Positions 42,924 through 51,181 of a DNA stretch of 64,000 nt are shown here, piece after piece. The DNA comes from a virus. Numbering within the stretch: the first letter of the stretch is position 1; the number at the start of each line of letters is the position of its first letter. The notes below the pieces were generated by a model. The model saw only the letters and a program-made list of their open reading frames with translations. It searched no databases and was not told the origin of the DNA. The stretch is from IMG/VR virus record IMGVR_UViG_3300035661_000025, positions 1 through 64,000 of that record; one strand, written 5' to 3'. Made by a program: the position numbers and the translations under genes.

Positions 42924-42994
42924 TATAATTATGTTAAGAAAAGAAATAGCGAAAAATGTAAGAATACTAACGAAGAAACCTTAGGTTCAACCTA
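42924..42994 (+). promoter_or_regulatory. TATAAT promoter and leader hairpin
   Basis: TGTTATAAT (TATAAT 42924-42929, no clear box) and 50 bp later TAGGTT/AACCTA (42982-42994) followed by TATATTTTTT. The weak stem with T tract could attenuate transcription into the genes at 43025 and 43181. Confidence 0.35.
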
Positions 42995-43024
42995 TATTTT
43001 TTAATTTATGTTAAAGGAAATATC

Positions 43025-43180
43025 ATGCCAGTAAAAGATCTAATTGATTTTTTATCTACATTAGATTCAGAAACCATTCTATATAAATGTTATGTAGAAC
43101 AAACTCCTGGAAATTTTCAAGAACTGATTTTACCAGTTATAGATGAAACTGGAGATTTAATTTTCCAAAAAGGAAAATAA
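43025..43180 (+). CDS. Small hypothetical protein
   Basis: 51 aa (MPVKDLIDFLSTLDSETILYKCYVEQ...). AAAGGA RBS; stop abuts the next ATG. Unknown. Confidence 0.5.
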   Translation: MPVKDLIDFLSTLDSETILYKCYVEQTPGNFQELILPVIDETGDLIFQKGK

Positions 43181-43537
43181 ATGGTATCTAAAAAAATATT
43201 AGATGCTGTTTTGGGGTTGAATATAAGACAATTTGAAATAGTTGGTAATGATATTATATATCAAGTTTTTGAAATGTCTAAAGATGAAAAAATTAACATC
43301 TATGAACTTGCACATAAATGCAAAGAATGGGCTGTTATGTTACAACCAAACAAACAAGCGCTTTCCTCTTACCCACGATGGGGTAATCATAAAGACTATC
43401 CAGAAACAAACGGACACTATTATATTTGTCAACATTTGGTTACTGGCGTACAATTTGAAGCAGAAACAGAGCCAGAAGCAATATTTAAAGCTTGTGAATG
43501 GATATTAGATAATTGTTTAAAAATCTCTTTTAATTGA
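43181..43537 (+). CDS. Hypothetical protein, paralogue of 30717 gene
   Basis: 118 aa. Shares NIYELxxxCKEW and the C-terminal EAETEPEAIFKACEWI block with the 30717 protein. A frame overlapping it at 43242 is a shadow. Confidence 0.6.
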   Translation: MVSKKILDAVLGLNIRQFEIVGNDIIYQVFEMSKDEKINIYELAHKCKEWAVMLQPNKQALSSYPRWGNHKDYPETNGHYYICQHLVTGVQFEAETEPEAIFKACEWILDNCLKISFN

Positions 43538-43599
43538 TACAATTCAATACAGTAACATCAAAGGTATAGACTCCAATATTACAATGAATAAGGATTAAA

Positions 43600-44652
43600 A
43601 TGCCAGAAAAATACCACTCATATCGTAACCATATAAAACCTATGCTTATGAGAATAAAAGATGATATTCATCTTAACGGAATAGATGGGGAGTCTAAAAA
43701 ACGAATTTTATATTTAGCTGCAATATTTCATGATATATATAATGTTGCTGGGAATATCAAAAATGAAGAAAACAGTGCTGAATATTTTCTTCATTGTTAT
43801 CATAATAAACAATTCATTTTGCCGGCATTGTTTTTTGAGTCCTCATTTAAAGATAATTTATCTATAAATCATCAGTTTATTGTAAATGCTTATGAAGATG
43901 GTTTTATTCCTTTCAATATAATAGAAAATGTTACTGAAGAAGAAAAAGATAAAATCATTGAATTGATTATGAACACCAAAGATACTTTTAATAAAAGACA
44001 CGGAGATGAACTAGGTCATTATTTTTATTTGCTTGATACTTATATACTCCGAGAGGGATTTTATGATTTAATTCAATATGAACATGGCATTTATAATGAA
44101 TATAAAAACAAATATACTCTTGCTGAATATAAAAAAGGTAGAATTGAGTTCCTGCAAAAATGTCTAGAAGAAATTCAAACAGTAAATGAATATGGAATAA
44201 AACAATTAATAAAATACGTTGAAGAAAGAGATTATGGATCTGTAGGAATTTTTGCTGGATCTTTTAATCCATTTCATATTGGTCATAAAAATGTTCTAGA
44301 ACAAGCAAAACGAGATTTTGATAAAGTTATAGTTATACAAATGCAGGATTTTAATAAACCAGTAAATGAATATCGAATGCCTAAATTGAAAGATTGTTTA
44401 GTAATTACTTCAAATGAGACGTTAGTAAACGTATTTGAAACTTACAAACAAGGACATAGAAGCGCTAGCATAGTTAGAGCTCTAAGAAATGGAGATGATC
44501 TTCAACACGAACAAAACTTGAAATTGGTTGTACATGATTTTAATAAACATGTTAGATTTACATACTATCTTGCGGATGAAGGTTTTAGTCATATCTCATC
44601 ATCTCTTGTAAGATCTCTTCCTGATGATCTGAGAGGAAAATATCTTGTTTGA
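43600..44652 (+). CDS. HD domain fused to PPAT/CoaD-like adenylyltransferase
   Basis: 350 aa. Residues about 1-200: HD-type hydrolase (YRNHI, IFHDIYNVAGN, YFYLLDTYIL). Residues about 215-350: nucleotidyltransferase with GIFAGSFNPFHIGHKNVL (T/H-x-G-H motif), IVRALRNGDDLQHEQNLKL (PPAT-like) and SHISSSLVR (C-terminal ISSxxVR). CoaD makes dephospho-CoA from phosphopantetheine; the related NMN adenylyltransferases make NAD. The LR-x-x-x-D-x-x-x-E pattern favours PPAT. Such a fusion is unfamiliar to me. Confidence 0.75.
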   Translation: MPEKYHSYRNHIKPMLMRIKDDIHLNGIDGESKKRILYLAAIFHDIYNVAGNIKNEENSAEYFLHCYHNKQFILPALFFESSFKDNLSINHQFIVNAYEDGFIPFNIIENVTEEEKDKIIELIMNTKDTFNKRHGDELGHYFYLLDTYILREGFYDLIQYEHGIYNEYKNKYTLAEYKKGRIEFLQKCLEEIQTVNEYGIKQLIKYVEERDYGSVGIFAGSFNPFHIGHKNVLEQAKRDFDKVIVIQMQDFNKPVNEYRMPKLKDCLVITSNETLVNVFETYKQGHRSASIVRALRNGDDLQHEQNLKLVVHDFNKHVRFTYYLADEGFSHISSSLVRSLPDDLRGKYLV

Positions 44653-44914
44653 TAAATCTTACATATATAACTCATCTGAATTTAAAATAACAGAATCATT
44701 ACTTCAGAACTTAAAAAATAATGATGTAATAAGCGATTATGAAATAAAAGTAAATTCAGGATATGAAAATACTATAAATGATATAGAGCAGGAATTATCC
44801 GACATTCCCAAGCATGGTCATAGACACATTCATTTACTACAAAATCCATTAATAAATGTTAACATTTACCCAAAACGGGCTATAGAACACATCACTATAT
44901 CCATAAATATTTAA
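44645..44914 (+). CDS. Hypothetical protein
   Basis: 89 aa; TTG start at 44645 with AGAGGA seven bases before, overlapping the HD-PPAT gene by 8 bp. Contains PKHGHRHIHLL, a His cluster. Unknown. Confidence 0.5.
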   Translation: MFDKSYIYNSSEFKITESLLQNLKNNDVISDYEIKVNSGYENTINDIEQELSDIPKHGHRHIHLLQNPLINVNIYPKRAIEHITISINI

Positions 44915-44926
44915 AAAGGATAAGAC

Positions 44927-45076
44927 ATGGAAAAAGATAATCGAGAAGAAAAATTACAAATTGAATTAGATGAATTATTGTCTCTTTATGAATACATGCC
45001 TGATGAAGATAAAAAGAAAATGCTGATAGATATTATTAGACTTGAAGATGAAATAGATTATTTAACCAAAGGATAA
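44927..45076 (+). CDS. Small acidic coiled-coil protein
   Basis: 49 aa, Lys/Glu-rich heptad-like helix (MEKDNREEKLQIELDELLSLYEYM). AAAAGGA RBS. Its last codons contain the RBS of the nuclease that follows. Confidence 0.5.
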   Translation: MEKDNREEKLQIELDELLSLYEYMPDEDKKKMLIDIIRLEDEIDYLTKG

Positions 45077-45079
45077 GTC

Positions 45080-45805
45080 ATAAAATTCGCTCCATATAGT
45101 TACTCAAAAATATCATCATTTGCCTGCCCTAACCGATTCAAATTATCTTATATAGATAAGATTAAGGTTTCCAACACTAGTCCTGCTTTAGAAAAAGGGA
45201 CTTTCGTACATCTTGTATTGGAGAATTATGAAACGTTTAAGCAATCTAATTTTCGAGATTTTCCTGATTTTAATTTTAGTGTCCTTACTTCAGACGAGCA
45301 AGAAACAGCTAAACAAATAGTTAAAAAGTTTATAGACTCAGACATAGGAAAATATTATCTAGAAAATAATGAAGTCATAGGTGAAGAAGTCGAATTTGGT
45401 TTAGATAAAAAATTAAATCCCGTTGGGTATTATAGCAAAGAAGCCATAATACGTGGAAAGATTGACAAACTAATCATCAAAGATTCTGAATATATCATAA
45501 TAGATTACAAAACTGGAAAATTTCCAGAAGCGCAATATCACGATAATGGTCAAGGTATTTTATATGCATTATGGTTTTTTAGAAAGTATCCAGAAATACA
45601 AGAAATAAAAATGACTTATGTGTTTGTGGAGCATCTAAAAGAACATGTGTACACATTCAAAAGACAATACCTTCAAAATTATGCAACATTATATAGCAAT
45701 AAAATCATAAAGATAGAAAAATGTGAAGATTATGTAAAAAATGAAACGAAGCTTTGTGATTATTGTGATTATAGAAAATCAGGGTATTGTTTTCCTGAAA
45801 CATAA
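45080..45805 (+). CDS. PD-(D/E)XK nuclease, Cas4/RecB-like, apparent ATA start
   Basis: About 241 aa. The N-terminal YSYSKISSFACPNRFKLSYIDKI, ALEKGTFVHLVLENY (His), GKIDKLI (Asp), YIIIDYKTGK (D-x-K) and C-terminal LCDYCDYRKSGYC are the Cas4/AddB-type core with four Cys for an Fe-S cluster. The only start that keeps the conserved N-terminus is ATA 45080, six bases after AAAGGA (45068-45073); the frame is closed by a stop at 45074 and the next TTG (45218) would remove the first Cys and active-site His. Non-AUG initiation at AUA is rare. Confidence 0.8.
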   Translation: MKFAPYSYSKISSFACPNRFKLSYIDKIKVSNTSPALEKGTFVHLVLENYETFKQSNFRDFPDFNFSVLTSDEQETAKQIVKKFIDSDIGKYYLENNEVIGEEVEFGLDKKLNPVGYYSKEAIIRGKIDKLIIKDSEYIIIDYKTGKFPEAQYHDNGQGILYALWFFRKYPEIQEIKMTYVFVEHLKEHVYTFKRQYLQNYATLYSNKIIKIEKCEDYVKNETKLCDYCDYRKSGYCFPET

Positions 45806-45808
45806 ATA
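45801..45808 (+). promoter_or_regulatory. Late-type element CATAAATA
   Basis: 26 bp before the acidic repetitive protein at 45834. Confidence 0.4.
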
Positions 45809-45833
45809 ATTTAAATTTTATTAAGGATTTTCA

Positions 45834-46205
45834 ATGAAAAAATATATCGCAGAGTTAGACAGAGATTCAATAAGCTTAGATTTAGGTTTTAAAATCGCTG
45901 TAATTCATAATGGAACTGTTTATTCAGAATCTGAAGTTACAACTAAATTCCCAAAATATTTCAAAGAAGTAAAAGGTGAAGAAACAGATTCAGTTGCTAA
46001 AGAGGAAATTTTGTTAGTAGATGATTCATCTAAAGTTGAAGTTAAAACTGAAGAAGCTCCAGTTGAGCAATCGGAAGTAGATTCATCTACAGCGGAAGAA
46101 GCTCCAGTTGAAGTTAAAGTTGAAGAAATTCAAGAAGCTCCAGTTGAGTCATCAGAAGATGACTCAACTTCTGATGAGCAAAAAACTTCTCGTAAAAAAT
46201 CGTAA
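45834..46205 (+). CDS. Acidic repetitive protein
   Basis: 123 aa: a folded N-terminal 45 aa, then a low-complexity tail with repeated EAPVE units (EEAPVEQSE, EEAPVEVKV, QEAPVESSE) ending in basic RKKS. Followed by structural-type genes; may be a scaffold or virion protein. Confidence 0.6.
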   Translation: MKKYIAELDRDSISLDLGFKIAVIHNGTVYSESEVTTKFPKYFKEVKGEETDSVAKEEILLVDDSSKVEVKTEEAPVEQSEVDSSTAEEAPVEVKVEEIQEAPVESSEDDSTSDEQKTSRKKS

Positions 46206-46214
46206 GGCTGATTT

Positions 46215-46943
46215 ATGGCTACCATAAAAACTAAAAATGATTTGTCTGAGTATATACTAAGAAAATTAGGTAGCCCGGTTATTGATGTAGAGGTTTCTCC
46301 TGACCAACTATCAGATATTATAGACTCTGTAATTAGAGAATATTCAGAATATGCTATGGATGGTCAAGAAGAAAAATGTTTTATTATACCTTTGGATAAA
46401 GATATAAAAACGTACATTTTAGATGACCATATTTACTCAATAATCAATCTTAGAACGGCATCTAATTATTCTCCGTTCTCTATTCCTGGTGGATATATTA
46501 TTAATAACACATACAATTTCTTAGGATTTGGAAACAACGGACCTATGAGTCTTAGTGATATTCAGATGTTGACTACACAGTTTCAAATGATTCAAGATTA
46601 TTTCAATATTCCTATAAATCATACTTATAACGCTAACAACAACAAATTAATCTTTTTAGATGAGACTAATATAACTAATACTCATATGTTAGTTCATTGT
46701 TGGAGTTATTATAACCCAGATGAAGTAGATGGTATTTTTAATCATCCTTGGATTAAAGACATGAGTGTAGCTAAAGCTAAATTGCAATGGGCTACAAACT
46801 TAGGCAAATATAATGCACCTCTTATAAATGGAGCTACTATAAATTATAGCGACATTTATTCTCAAGGTCAAACAGAAGAGGAACGTTTACATCAAGAATT
46901 GCTTGATAGATGGTCACCTCCATTAGGAATAACAGTAGGTTAA
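46215..46943 (+). CDS. Virion-associated protein, neck-type (putative)
   Basis: 242 aa. ILRKLGSPVIDVEVSPDQLSDIIDSVIREYSEYAMDGQEEKCF matches by eye a conserved N-terminus of a T4-like phage structural protein family (often called neck protein), with a WSYYNPDEVDGIFNHPWIKDMSVAKAKLQWATNLGKY block. Not the T4 gp14 family. Function inferred from context with capsid genes. Confidence 0.45.
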   Translation: MATIKTKNDLSEYILRKLGSPVIDVEVSPDQLSDIIDSVIREYSEYAMDGQEEKCFIIPLDKDIKTYILDDHIYSIINLRTASNYSPFSIPGGYIINNTYNFLGFGNNGPMSLSDIQMLTTQFQMIQDYFNIPINHTYNANNNKLIFLDETNITNTHMLVHCWSYYNPDEVDGIFNHPWIKDMSVAKAKLQWATNLGKYNAPLINGATINYSDIYSQGQTEEERLHQELLDRWSPPLGITVG

Positions 46944-46945
46944 AA

Positions 46946-47170
46946 ATGAAAACATTTAAATATATAGCAGAAAATGATCTTAACGAAGCAATGAAGCTTC
47001 CTGATATTATTTCCAAATTAAATAAAATTCACAAACAAATAGGTGAATTAGCTAATCAACTAGATAAAGATCTTTATGATTCTTCTAAAGTTTCTAATAG
47101 TGTTAACCCGATTTTAAACGGAATTAAAGATCTAATTGAAAAATTGAGTAAAGGTAAATTAAACTCATGA
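46946..47170 (+). CDS. Capsid-targeted small helical protein
   Basis: 74 aa, MKTFKYIAENDLNEA (L-N-E site) then a helical IISKLNKIHKQIGELANQLDKDLY. Two bases after the previous gene. ATG 46946 chosen. Confidence 0.6.
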   Translation: MKTFKYIAENDLNEAMKLPDIISKLNKIHKQIGELANQLDKDLYDSSKVSNSVNPILNGIKDLIEKLSKGKLNS

Positions 47171-47511
47171 ATAAGTTTAAAGAATTTGTTCTAGACTCAA
47201 TGAATGAAGCTGGTGTTAAACCCTTCATCAAAAAAGTTGGTAAAAAAACGTGGGTAGTTAAAATAAATGCCTTGGGTTCAGACCAAGGATTTGCTGAGTA
47301 TAATTTCGGTCAACAAATCGATCCATTAAAAAAGGTAAAAGCTTGGAAAGAAGATGCTAAAAAAGAGTATGTTGATGCAAAAGGTAAAGCAACATTACAA
47401 GCTGTAAAAGATTGGATTAAAGTTAAAAATCCTTCTGAATTTTATGCTTCATGGGAATCTGATTCACCAACATATAAAGATGATTCTGTAGAAATCTTTT
47501 ACAAAGATTAA
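47167..47511 (+). CDS. Capsid-targeted hypothetical protein
   Basis: 114 aa, MNKFKEFVLDSMNEA (M-N-E site), basic C-terminal domain rich in Lys (KKVKAWKEDAKKEYVDAKGKATLQAVKDWIKVK). Overlaps the previous gene by ATGA and the convergent gp4 gene by 4 bp. Confidence 0.6.
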   Translation: MNKFKEFVLDSMNEAGVKPFIKKVGKKTWVVKINALGSDQGFAEYNFGQQIDPLKKVKAWKEDAKKEYVDAKGKATLQAVKDWIKVKNPSEFYASWESDSPTYKDDSVEIFYKD

Positions 47512-47972
47512 AACAGATCTTCCTCTGTAATAATACGAAATTCCAGTTTATTTAAATCACAAAATTCTCTAGCCGCTTTCCATTTACATTGGTTAGTGAT
47601 ATATGTTTTCATAGCTTTCTCAAAACCTAAAACGCTTTTAGATGTTTTCTTTTTGGGTGGTTTTGGAGGCATAGTTTCTTTTAATGGTTTTATTTCCACT
47701 AAACATCTTCTAATATTTCCCCCACTATCTTCATATTCCATATATAAGTCTACAAAATATCTATGCATTTTTTGATCTGCCTCATTAAAATAAGGTATAG
47801 GAAATGGTTCTGAGCTCCACTTTTTTACAGCTGGGTTCATGTCACAAAATAAGAAAAACCGTTCCTCCCAGCTAGACATATATCTTATTCCTTTTCCAGA
47901 AGTTAATGATTGTTTGGAGTTAATATATTTTTCTGGTTTTTTTAGGTTATACCATCCTTGTTTCGGTGCCAT
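47508..47972 (-). CDS. 4: Head completion nuclease (gp4-like)
   Basis: 154 aa, T4 gp4 is 150. WEERFFLFCDMNPAVKKWSSEPFPIPYFNEADQKMHRYFVDLYMEYED...CLVEIKPLKE has the TnsA-like nuclease pattern (E, D, E-x-K), with a basic insert and WKAAREFCDLNKLEFRIITEEDL. Closes filled heads before tail joining. Confidence 0.82.
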   Translation of the reverse strand: MAPKQGWYNLKKPEKYINSKQSLTSGKGIRYMSSWEERFFLFCDMNPAVKKWSSEPFPIPYFNEADQKMHRYFVDLYMEYEDSGGNIRRCLVEIKPLKETMPPKPPKKKTSKSVLGFEKAMKTYITNQCKWKAAREFCDLNKLEFRIITEEDLF

Positions 47973-48090
47973 GTTATTCCTTTTACAATGTAAGTAATTT
48001 GTATAACTGAATTATTCTTATAACTTCCAATGTGATAAAATTTTCCAGCTTAAAAAAAGTCCGATTGATATGAAAAATACCTTTTTTGAA

Positions 48091-48102
48091 TATTTATAAA
48101 TA
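48091..48102. promoter_or_regulatory. Bidirectional late promoter
   Basis: TATTTATAAATA contains TATAAATA on the plus strand (48095-48102, for the capsid gene) and on the minus strand (48098-48091, for gp4, about 120-nt leader). Confidence 0.55.
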
Positions 48103-48128
48103 CATCAATTAATAACTAAGGACATTTT

Positions 48129-49067
48129 ATGAAGAAATCACAGTTAGATTTAATTATTGAAAATTCAATAAAAACAAAAATTCAAGAACTAGTGAAAATG
48201 GATGAAGCTACTACAAGTGCAGATATTGTACCTACGGATAGAATTATTGGAGAACTTATTAAAGAAGTTTACCCATCTTCACTTGCAGGACAAATTTGTA
48301 GTATACAACCATTAACAGGTCCAGAAGGTCATATTATTGCAATTGGCCGTAAACGTGATGCAAATGATAATGTTATTGAAGGACCTGGTTCAGGTATAGA
48401 AACACGTAGAACTTTAGTAACAGCAAAAGATCACATTTTAGAAACAGATTTCACTATTGAATTTATACAAGATATGATTAATTTGTATGGAGAAGATGGT
48501 TATAGTTTCCTAGCAGCTTGGTTGAAAAACACATTAATTGAAGATATGAATAGTGCATTAATTGCTGATATTCGTGCATGTGCAGGAGATGCAGGGCATC
48601 TCATTCCTAAAACAGATTCTGATTTTGATGGTGGTACACACTCAATCATCTATAAAGCACAAAAACTTTACGGGGAAATTCTATCAAAAACAAACCGTTT
48701 CTTTAACCCATTTGTAATCTGTACACCATCAATTGGTATGATGTTAACATTGGGTTCAGATTCAGTTGAGAAAACAGAACATAAAAACTACCTTGGGACT
48801 GTTGCAAATTTTCAGATTTATATCGATAACAATGCAACAGATGATTATGTAATCGTAGGACATCAAGGGAAAGACCCAGGTGATGCAGGATATATTTTCT
48901 CACCTTATGTAACACAGGTGTATGAATCCACATCAGGTCATGATGGTACAATGAAAATATTTGTTAATAACAGATACGCATTAACAAAAAATCCAGCAGA
49001 TCGTGATGAAACTGGCACAAATAGCGATTTCTTTTATAAATTTACAGTTGATCTTTCAGCGTTCTAA
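48129..49067 (+). CDS. Capsid protein of gp23/gp24 family
   Basis: 312 aa. LAGQICSIQPLTGPEGHIIAI, ADIRACAGDAG, and GYIFSPYVTQVYESTSGHDGTMKIFVNNRYALTKNP resemble T4 capsid proteins gp23/gp24. A V-K-M-D-E-A site after residue 26 may be the prohead-protease cleavage. It is clearly shorter than gp23 (521) or gp24 (427), lacking their insertion domain, and has an exact late promoter. Major capsid or vertex protein, not decided. Confidence 0.7.
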   Translation: MKKSQLDLIIENSIKTKIQELVKMDEATTSADIVPTDRIIGELIKEVYPSSLAGQICSIQPLTGPEGHIIAIGRKRDANDNVIEGPGSGIETRRTLVTAKDHILETDFTIEFIQDMINLYGEDGYSFLAAWLKNTLIEDMNSALIADIRACAGDAGHLIPKTDSDFDGGTHSIIYKAQKLYGEILSKTNRFFNPFVICTPSIGMMLTLGSDSVEKTEHKNYLGTVANFQIYIDNNATDDYVIVGHQGKDPGDAGYIFSPYVTQVYESTSGHDGTMKIFVNNRYALTKNPADRDETGTNSDFFYKFTVDLSAF

Positions 49068-49077
49068 GGAATAATAA

Positions 49078-49395
49078 ATGAATTTTTCTGAATTTGCATT
49101 AAAGGATTTTATCATTGAAGGTGCAGTACCTTCAATTAAAGCTGTTAGAGAAAGAATAAAGATAATTACATCTTTGAATGAAAAACCAAAAACAGATCCA
49201 GTTTTTGAGATTCAACGATTATTAAGAATATCTGGATATAAAATAAAAAACACTTCGTATGATGCTAAAGGAAATGCTTACATTGAATTAGCATTTTCAA
49301 GCGATATAAAAGATGCTATGAAATATTTAGAAAATCTCGACAATCTACCAACAGAAGTAGAAATAAAAGACAACAAAATATTCGTTCATGCTTAA
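49078..49395 (+). CDS. Capsid-targeted hypothetical protein
   Basis: 105 aa, MNFSEFALKDFIIEGA (I-I-E before Gly). C-terminal beta-helix mix IQRLLRISGYKIKNTSYDAKGNAYIELAFSS. Directly after the capsid gene. Confidence 0.6.
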   Translation: MNFSEFALKDFIIEGAVPSIKAVRERIKIITSLNEKPKTDPVFEIQRLLRISGYKIKNTSYDAKGNAYIELAFSSDIKDAMKYLENLDNLPTEVEIKDNKIFVHA

Positions 49396-50042
49396 GCATC
49401 AGAAACCTTAATTGCAGGAACTTTAACACCTTTGTTATAGTAAGTTGTAATTAGGGTTTTTCCTTCTATCTTTTCAGTTCTCAAAATCTTATAATTAAAC
49501 TCTGCTTCTAATTCACCTGGCTTATTAAACTCTTTCATATCTTGTTTGGTTTTTTCAAAAAGTACCTGATCTGATGTTAAATGTCCTTTGACATATTTGT
49601 TAAACGCCATAGATAATTTCCAACGATGTGTTCCCATTTCATATATTTTTATACCCAAATCTTGTGACAATTTTCTAAGATCTTCATTACTTTTATATTT
49701 GAATATCACCATATAATCAGATGATAATGCTTCTGTCCAATAATCATTCATTACAAATTTAGAAATATTAGTAGCTGGATCTGTATCTCTTCTTAGAAGT
49801 AAATAAGCATCTTGAGATCGTTGCGGTACTATTGCGCTAACTAAATATCTCTCTTCAGCTTTTGGTTTAACATCAAAATCCACAAATTTAGGCATATCAG
49901 AGTCTGACACTTTTATATACCAATAATATGGAGGGCGAGTATCTACCCATTGAGAATATTCAATCCCATTATTTTGTAATGCGGATAACATTCTATTATA
50001 GTCAGAAACTTTATAATAAGGGTCTACCGTTATGTAAGCCAT
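49392..50042 (-). CDS. Hypothetical protein, late expressed
   Basis: 216 aa; alpha-beta, DPYYKVSDYNRMLSALQNNGIEYS, no enzyme motif. A consensus late promoter lies 42 bp upstream on the minus strand; ends overlap the convergent gene by 4 bp. Probably a virion or assembly protein. Confidence 0.55.
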   Translation of the reverse strand: MAYITVDPYYKVSDYNRMLSALQNNGIEYSQWVDTRPPYYWYIKVSDSDMPKFVDFDVKPKAEERYLVSAIVPQRSQDAYLLLRRDTDPATNISKFVMNDYWTEALSSDYMVIFKYKSNEDLRKLSQDLGIKIYEMGTHRWKLSMAFNKYVKGHLTSDQVLFEKTKQDMKEFNKPGELEAEFNYKILRTEKIEGKTLITTYYNKGVKVPAIKVSDA

Positions 50043-50060
50043 TTAAATCCTTCAATAGTT

Positions 50061-50091
50061 TTTAAGTTTTTTTATGTTATAATTATTTATA
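50061..50091. promoter_or_regulatory. Overlapping divergent promoters
   Basis: Plus: TTTAAG (50061-50066), 11-bp spacer, TATAAT (50078-50083) for the 50106 gene. Minus: TATAAATA at 50091-50084 for the 49392 gene. Confidence 0.6.
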
Positions 50092-50105
50092 AAACAAGGG
50101 AAACT

Positions 50106-50603
50106 ATGGATAAATTTGTTGATTTAAATATACCAGAAGAGTTTAGTCTTGAAGAACGTCTAGAATTTATGTCTAAGATGTGTGAAGAATCTGGATTGGC
50201 TGCGGGGATTTATTATTCAGATATCCATCTTGGCGGAAGAAATGGAGACAAAGTAATCTATTTTAACATAGCTAGAGGTATTCACACTATAAAAGAATTA
50301 AATTTAGATGAAAACAATCGTGGTTTTTATGCTATAAGTTTCTATGAAGATATTAAAAAAGACCCTTTAGCATTGACATTTGTAGATCAAAATCAAGTTC
50401 ATCATATGGGTTTTAGGCTAATAGAAGGAAATTATATATTAGGATCTTTTATTGATAATTTAATTTTTATATATGAACGATTGAATGAAGAAATAAACAA
50501 AAATAGAAAAGTTTTTGTTTCTGAAACCGAAGTAGATCGCAATGCATTAAAGAAAATTTTAGCTGATAAAATTCACCCATTCAGACCTGAAGTTTTCTTA
50601 TAA
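50106..50603 (+). CDS. Hypothetical protein
   Basis: 165 aa, acidic N-terminus (PEEFSLEERLEFMSKMCEESG), no motif. Unknown. Confidence 0.55.
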   Translation: MDKFVDLNIPEEFSLEERLEFMSKMCEESGLAAGIYYSDIHLGGRNGDKVIYFNIARGIHTIKELNLDENNRGFYAISFYEDIKKDPLALTFVDQNQVHHMGFRLIEGNYILGSFIDNLIFIYERLNEEINKNRKVFVSETEVDRNALKKILADKIHPFRPEVFL

Positions 50604-50606
50604 ATA
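50599..50606 (+). promoter_or_regulatory. Late promoter TATAAATA
   Basis: Exact consensus over the preceding stop codon, 20 bp before the TTG start at 50626. Confidence 0.55.
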
Positions 50607-50625
50607 ATAAAAAAGGAGAGATACG

Positions 50626-51171
50626 TTGGCTAGTAATGACAGACAATTAGCTTTGGATTCTTTAAAAATGTTCAAAGAATTACTAAAAACTAACACCAAA
50701 CCTAGAGATAGAAATACATTTACCGTAGGAAACATGGTGGCGTATTCATATAATGCTAAAAACCAAGAAGCAATATTTGATAAATCTCCGTTGATATTTG
50801 TATTAAGATCTTCAAAATCATACGTTTTAGGCCTAAATTTTCACTGGTGCCCGCCTCCATCTAGAAAGATATTGATAAATTATGTGTTAAAATTAAATAA
50901 AGAAAATATAAAGAAAAATAAACCTTTAGTAATATCATATAAAATGTTAATGCCCGCAATTATTAGGCTGAGACTTAAGTATGTAATCCGTTTGTATATA
51001 AAGAACAGAATATCAAAACGCTGTTTGATTATACCTCATGAATATTTCTTAAAAGCTGTTCATTTGCCAGCAGAAAATTTCAATAATGGAATGTCATCCA
51101 CTCAATTGTATCAATGGGCTAAAGGTAAAGCCAAAAAACGAATGATTGACAGGAAACCTCGAAAAAAATAG
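50626..51171 (+). CDS. Conserved T4-like phage protein (possible DNA end protector)
   Basis: 181 aa, strongly basic. VGNMVAYSYNAKNQEAIFDKSPLIFVLRSS...YVLGLNFHWCPPPSRKILINYVLKL recalls a T4-like phage family (YDAK...L..YD..PL.F....GFLGINLHYLPP) that I remember annotated as DNA end protector (gp2); this is not certain. TTG start with AAAGGAGAG. Late promoter upstream. Confidence 0.5.
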   Translation: MASNDRQLALDSLKMFKELLKTNTKPRDRNTFTVGNMVAYSYNAKNQEAIFDKSPLIFVLRSSKSYVLGLNFHWCPPPSRKILINYVLKLNKENIKKNKPLVISYKMLMPAIIRLRLKYVIRLYIKNRISKRCLIIPHEYFLKAVHLPAENFNNGMSSTQLYQWAKGKAKKRMIDRKPRKK

Positions 51172-51181
51172 AAAGGAAAGT

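Noticed and set aside
43242-43508. Overlapping 88-codon frame
   Set aside because: Lies entirely inside the 43181 gene in another frame with no RBS and unlikely composition.
46215-46943. T4 gp14 neck protein
   Set aside because: Sequence pattern differs from gp14; only a looser virion-associated assignment is kept.
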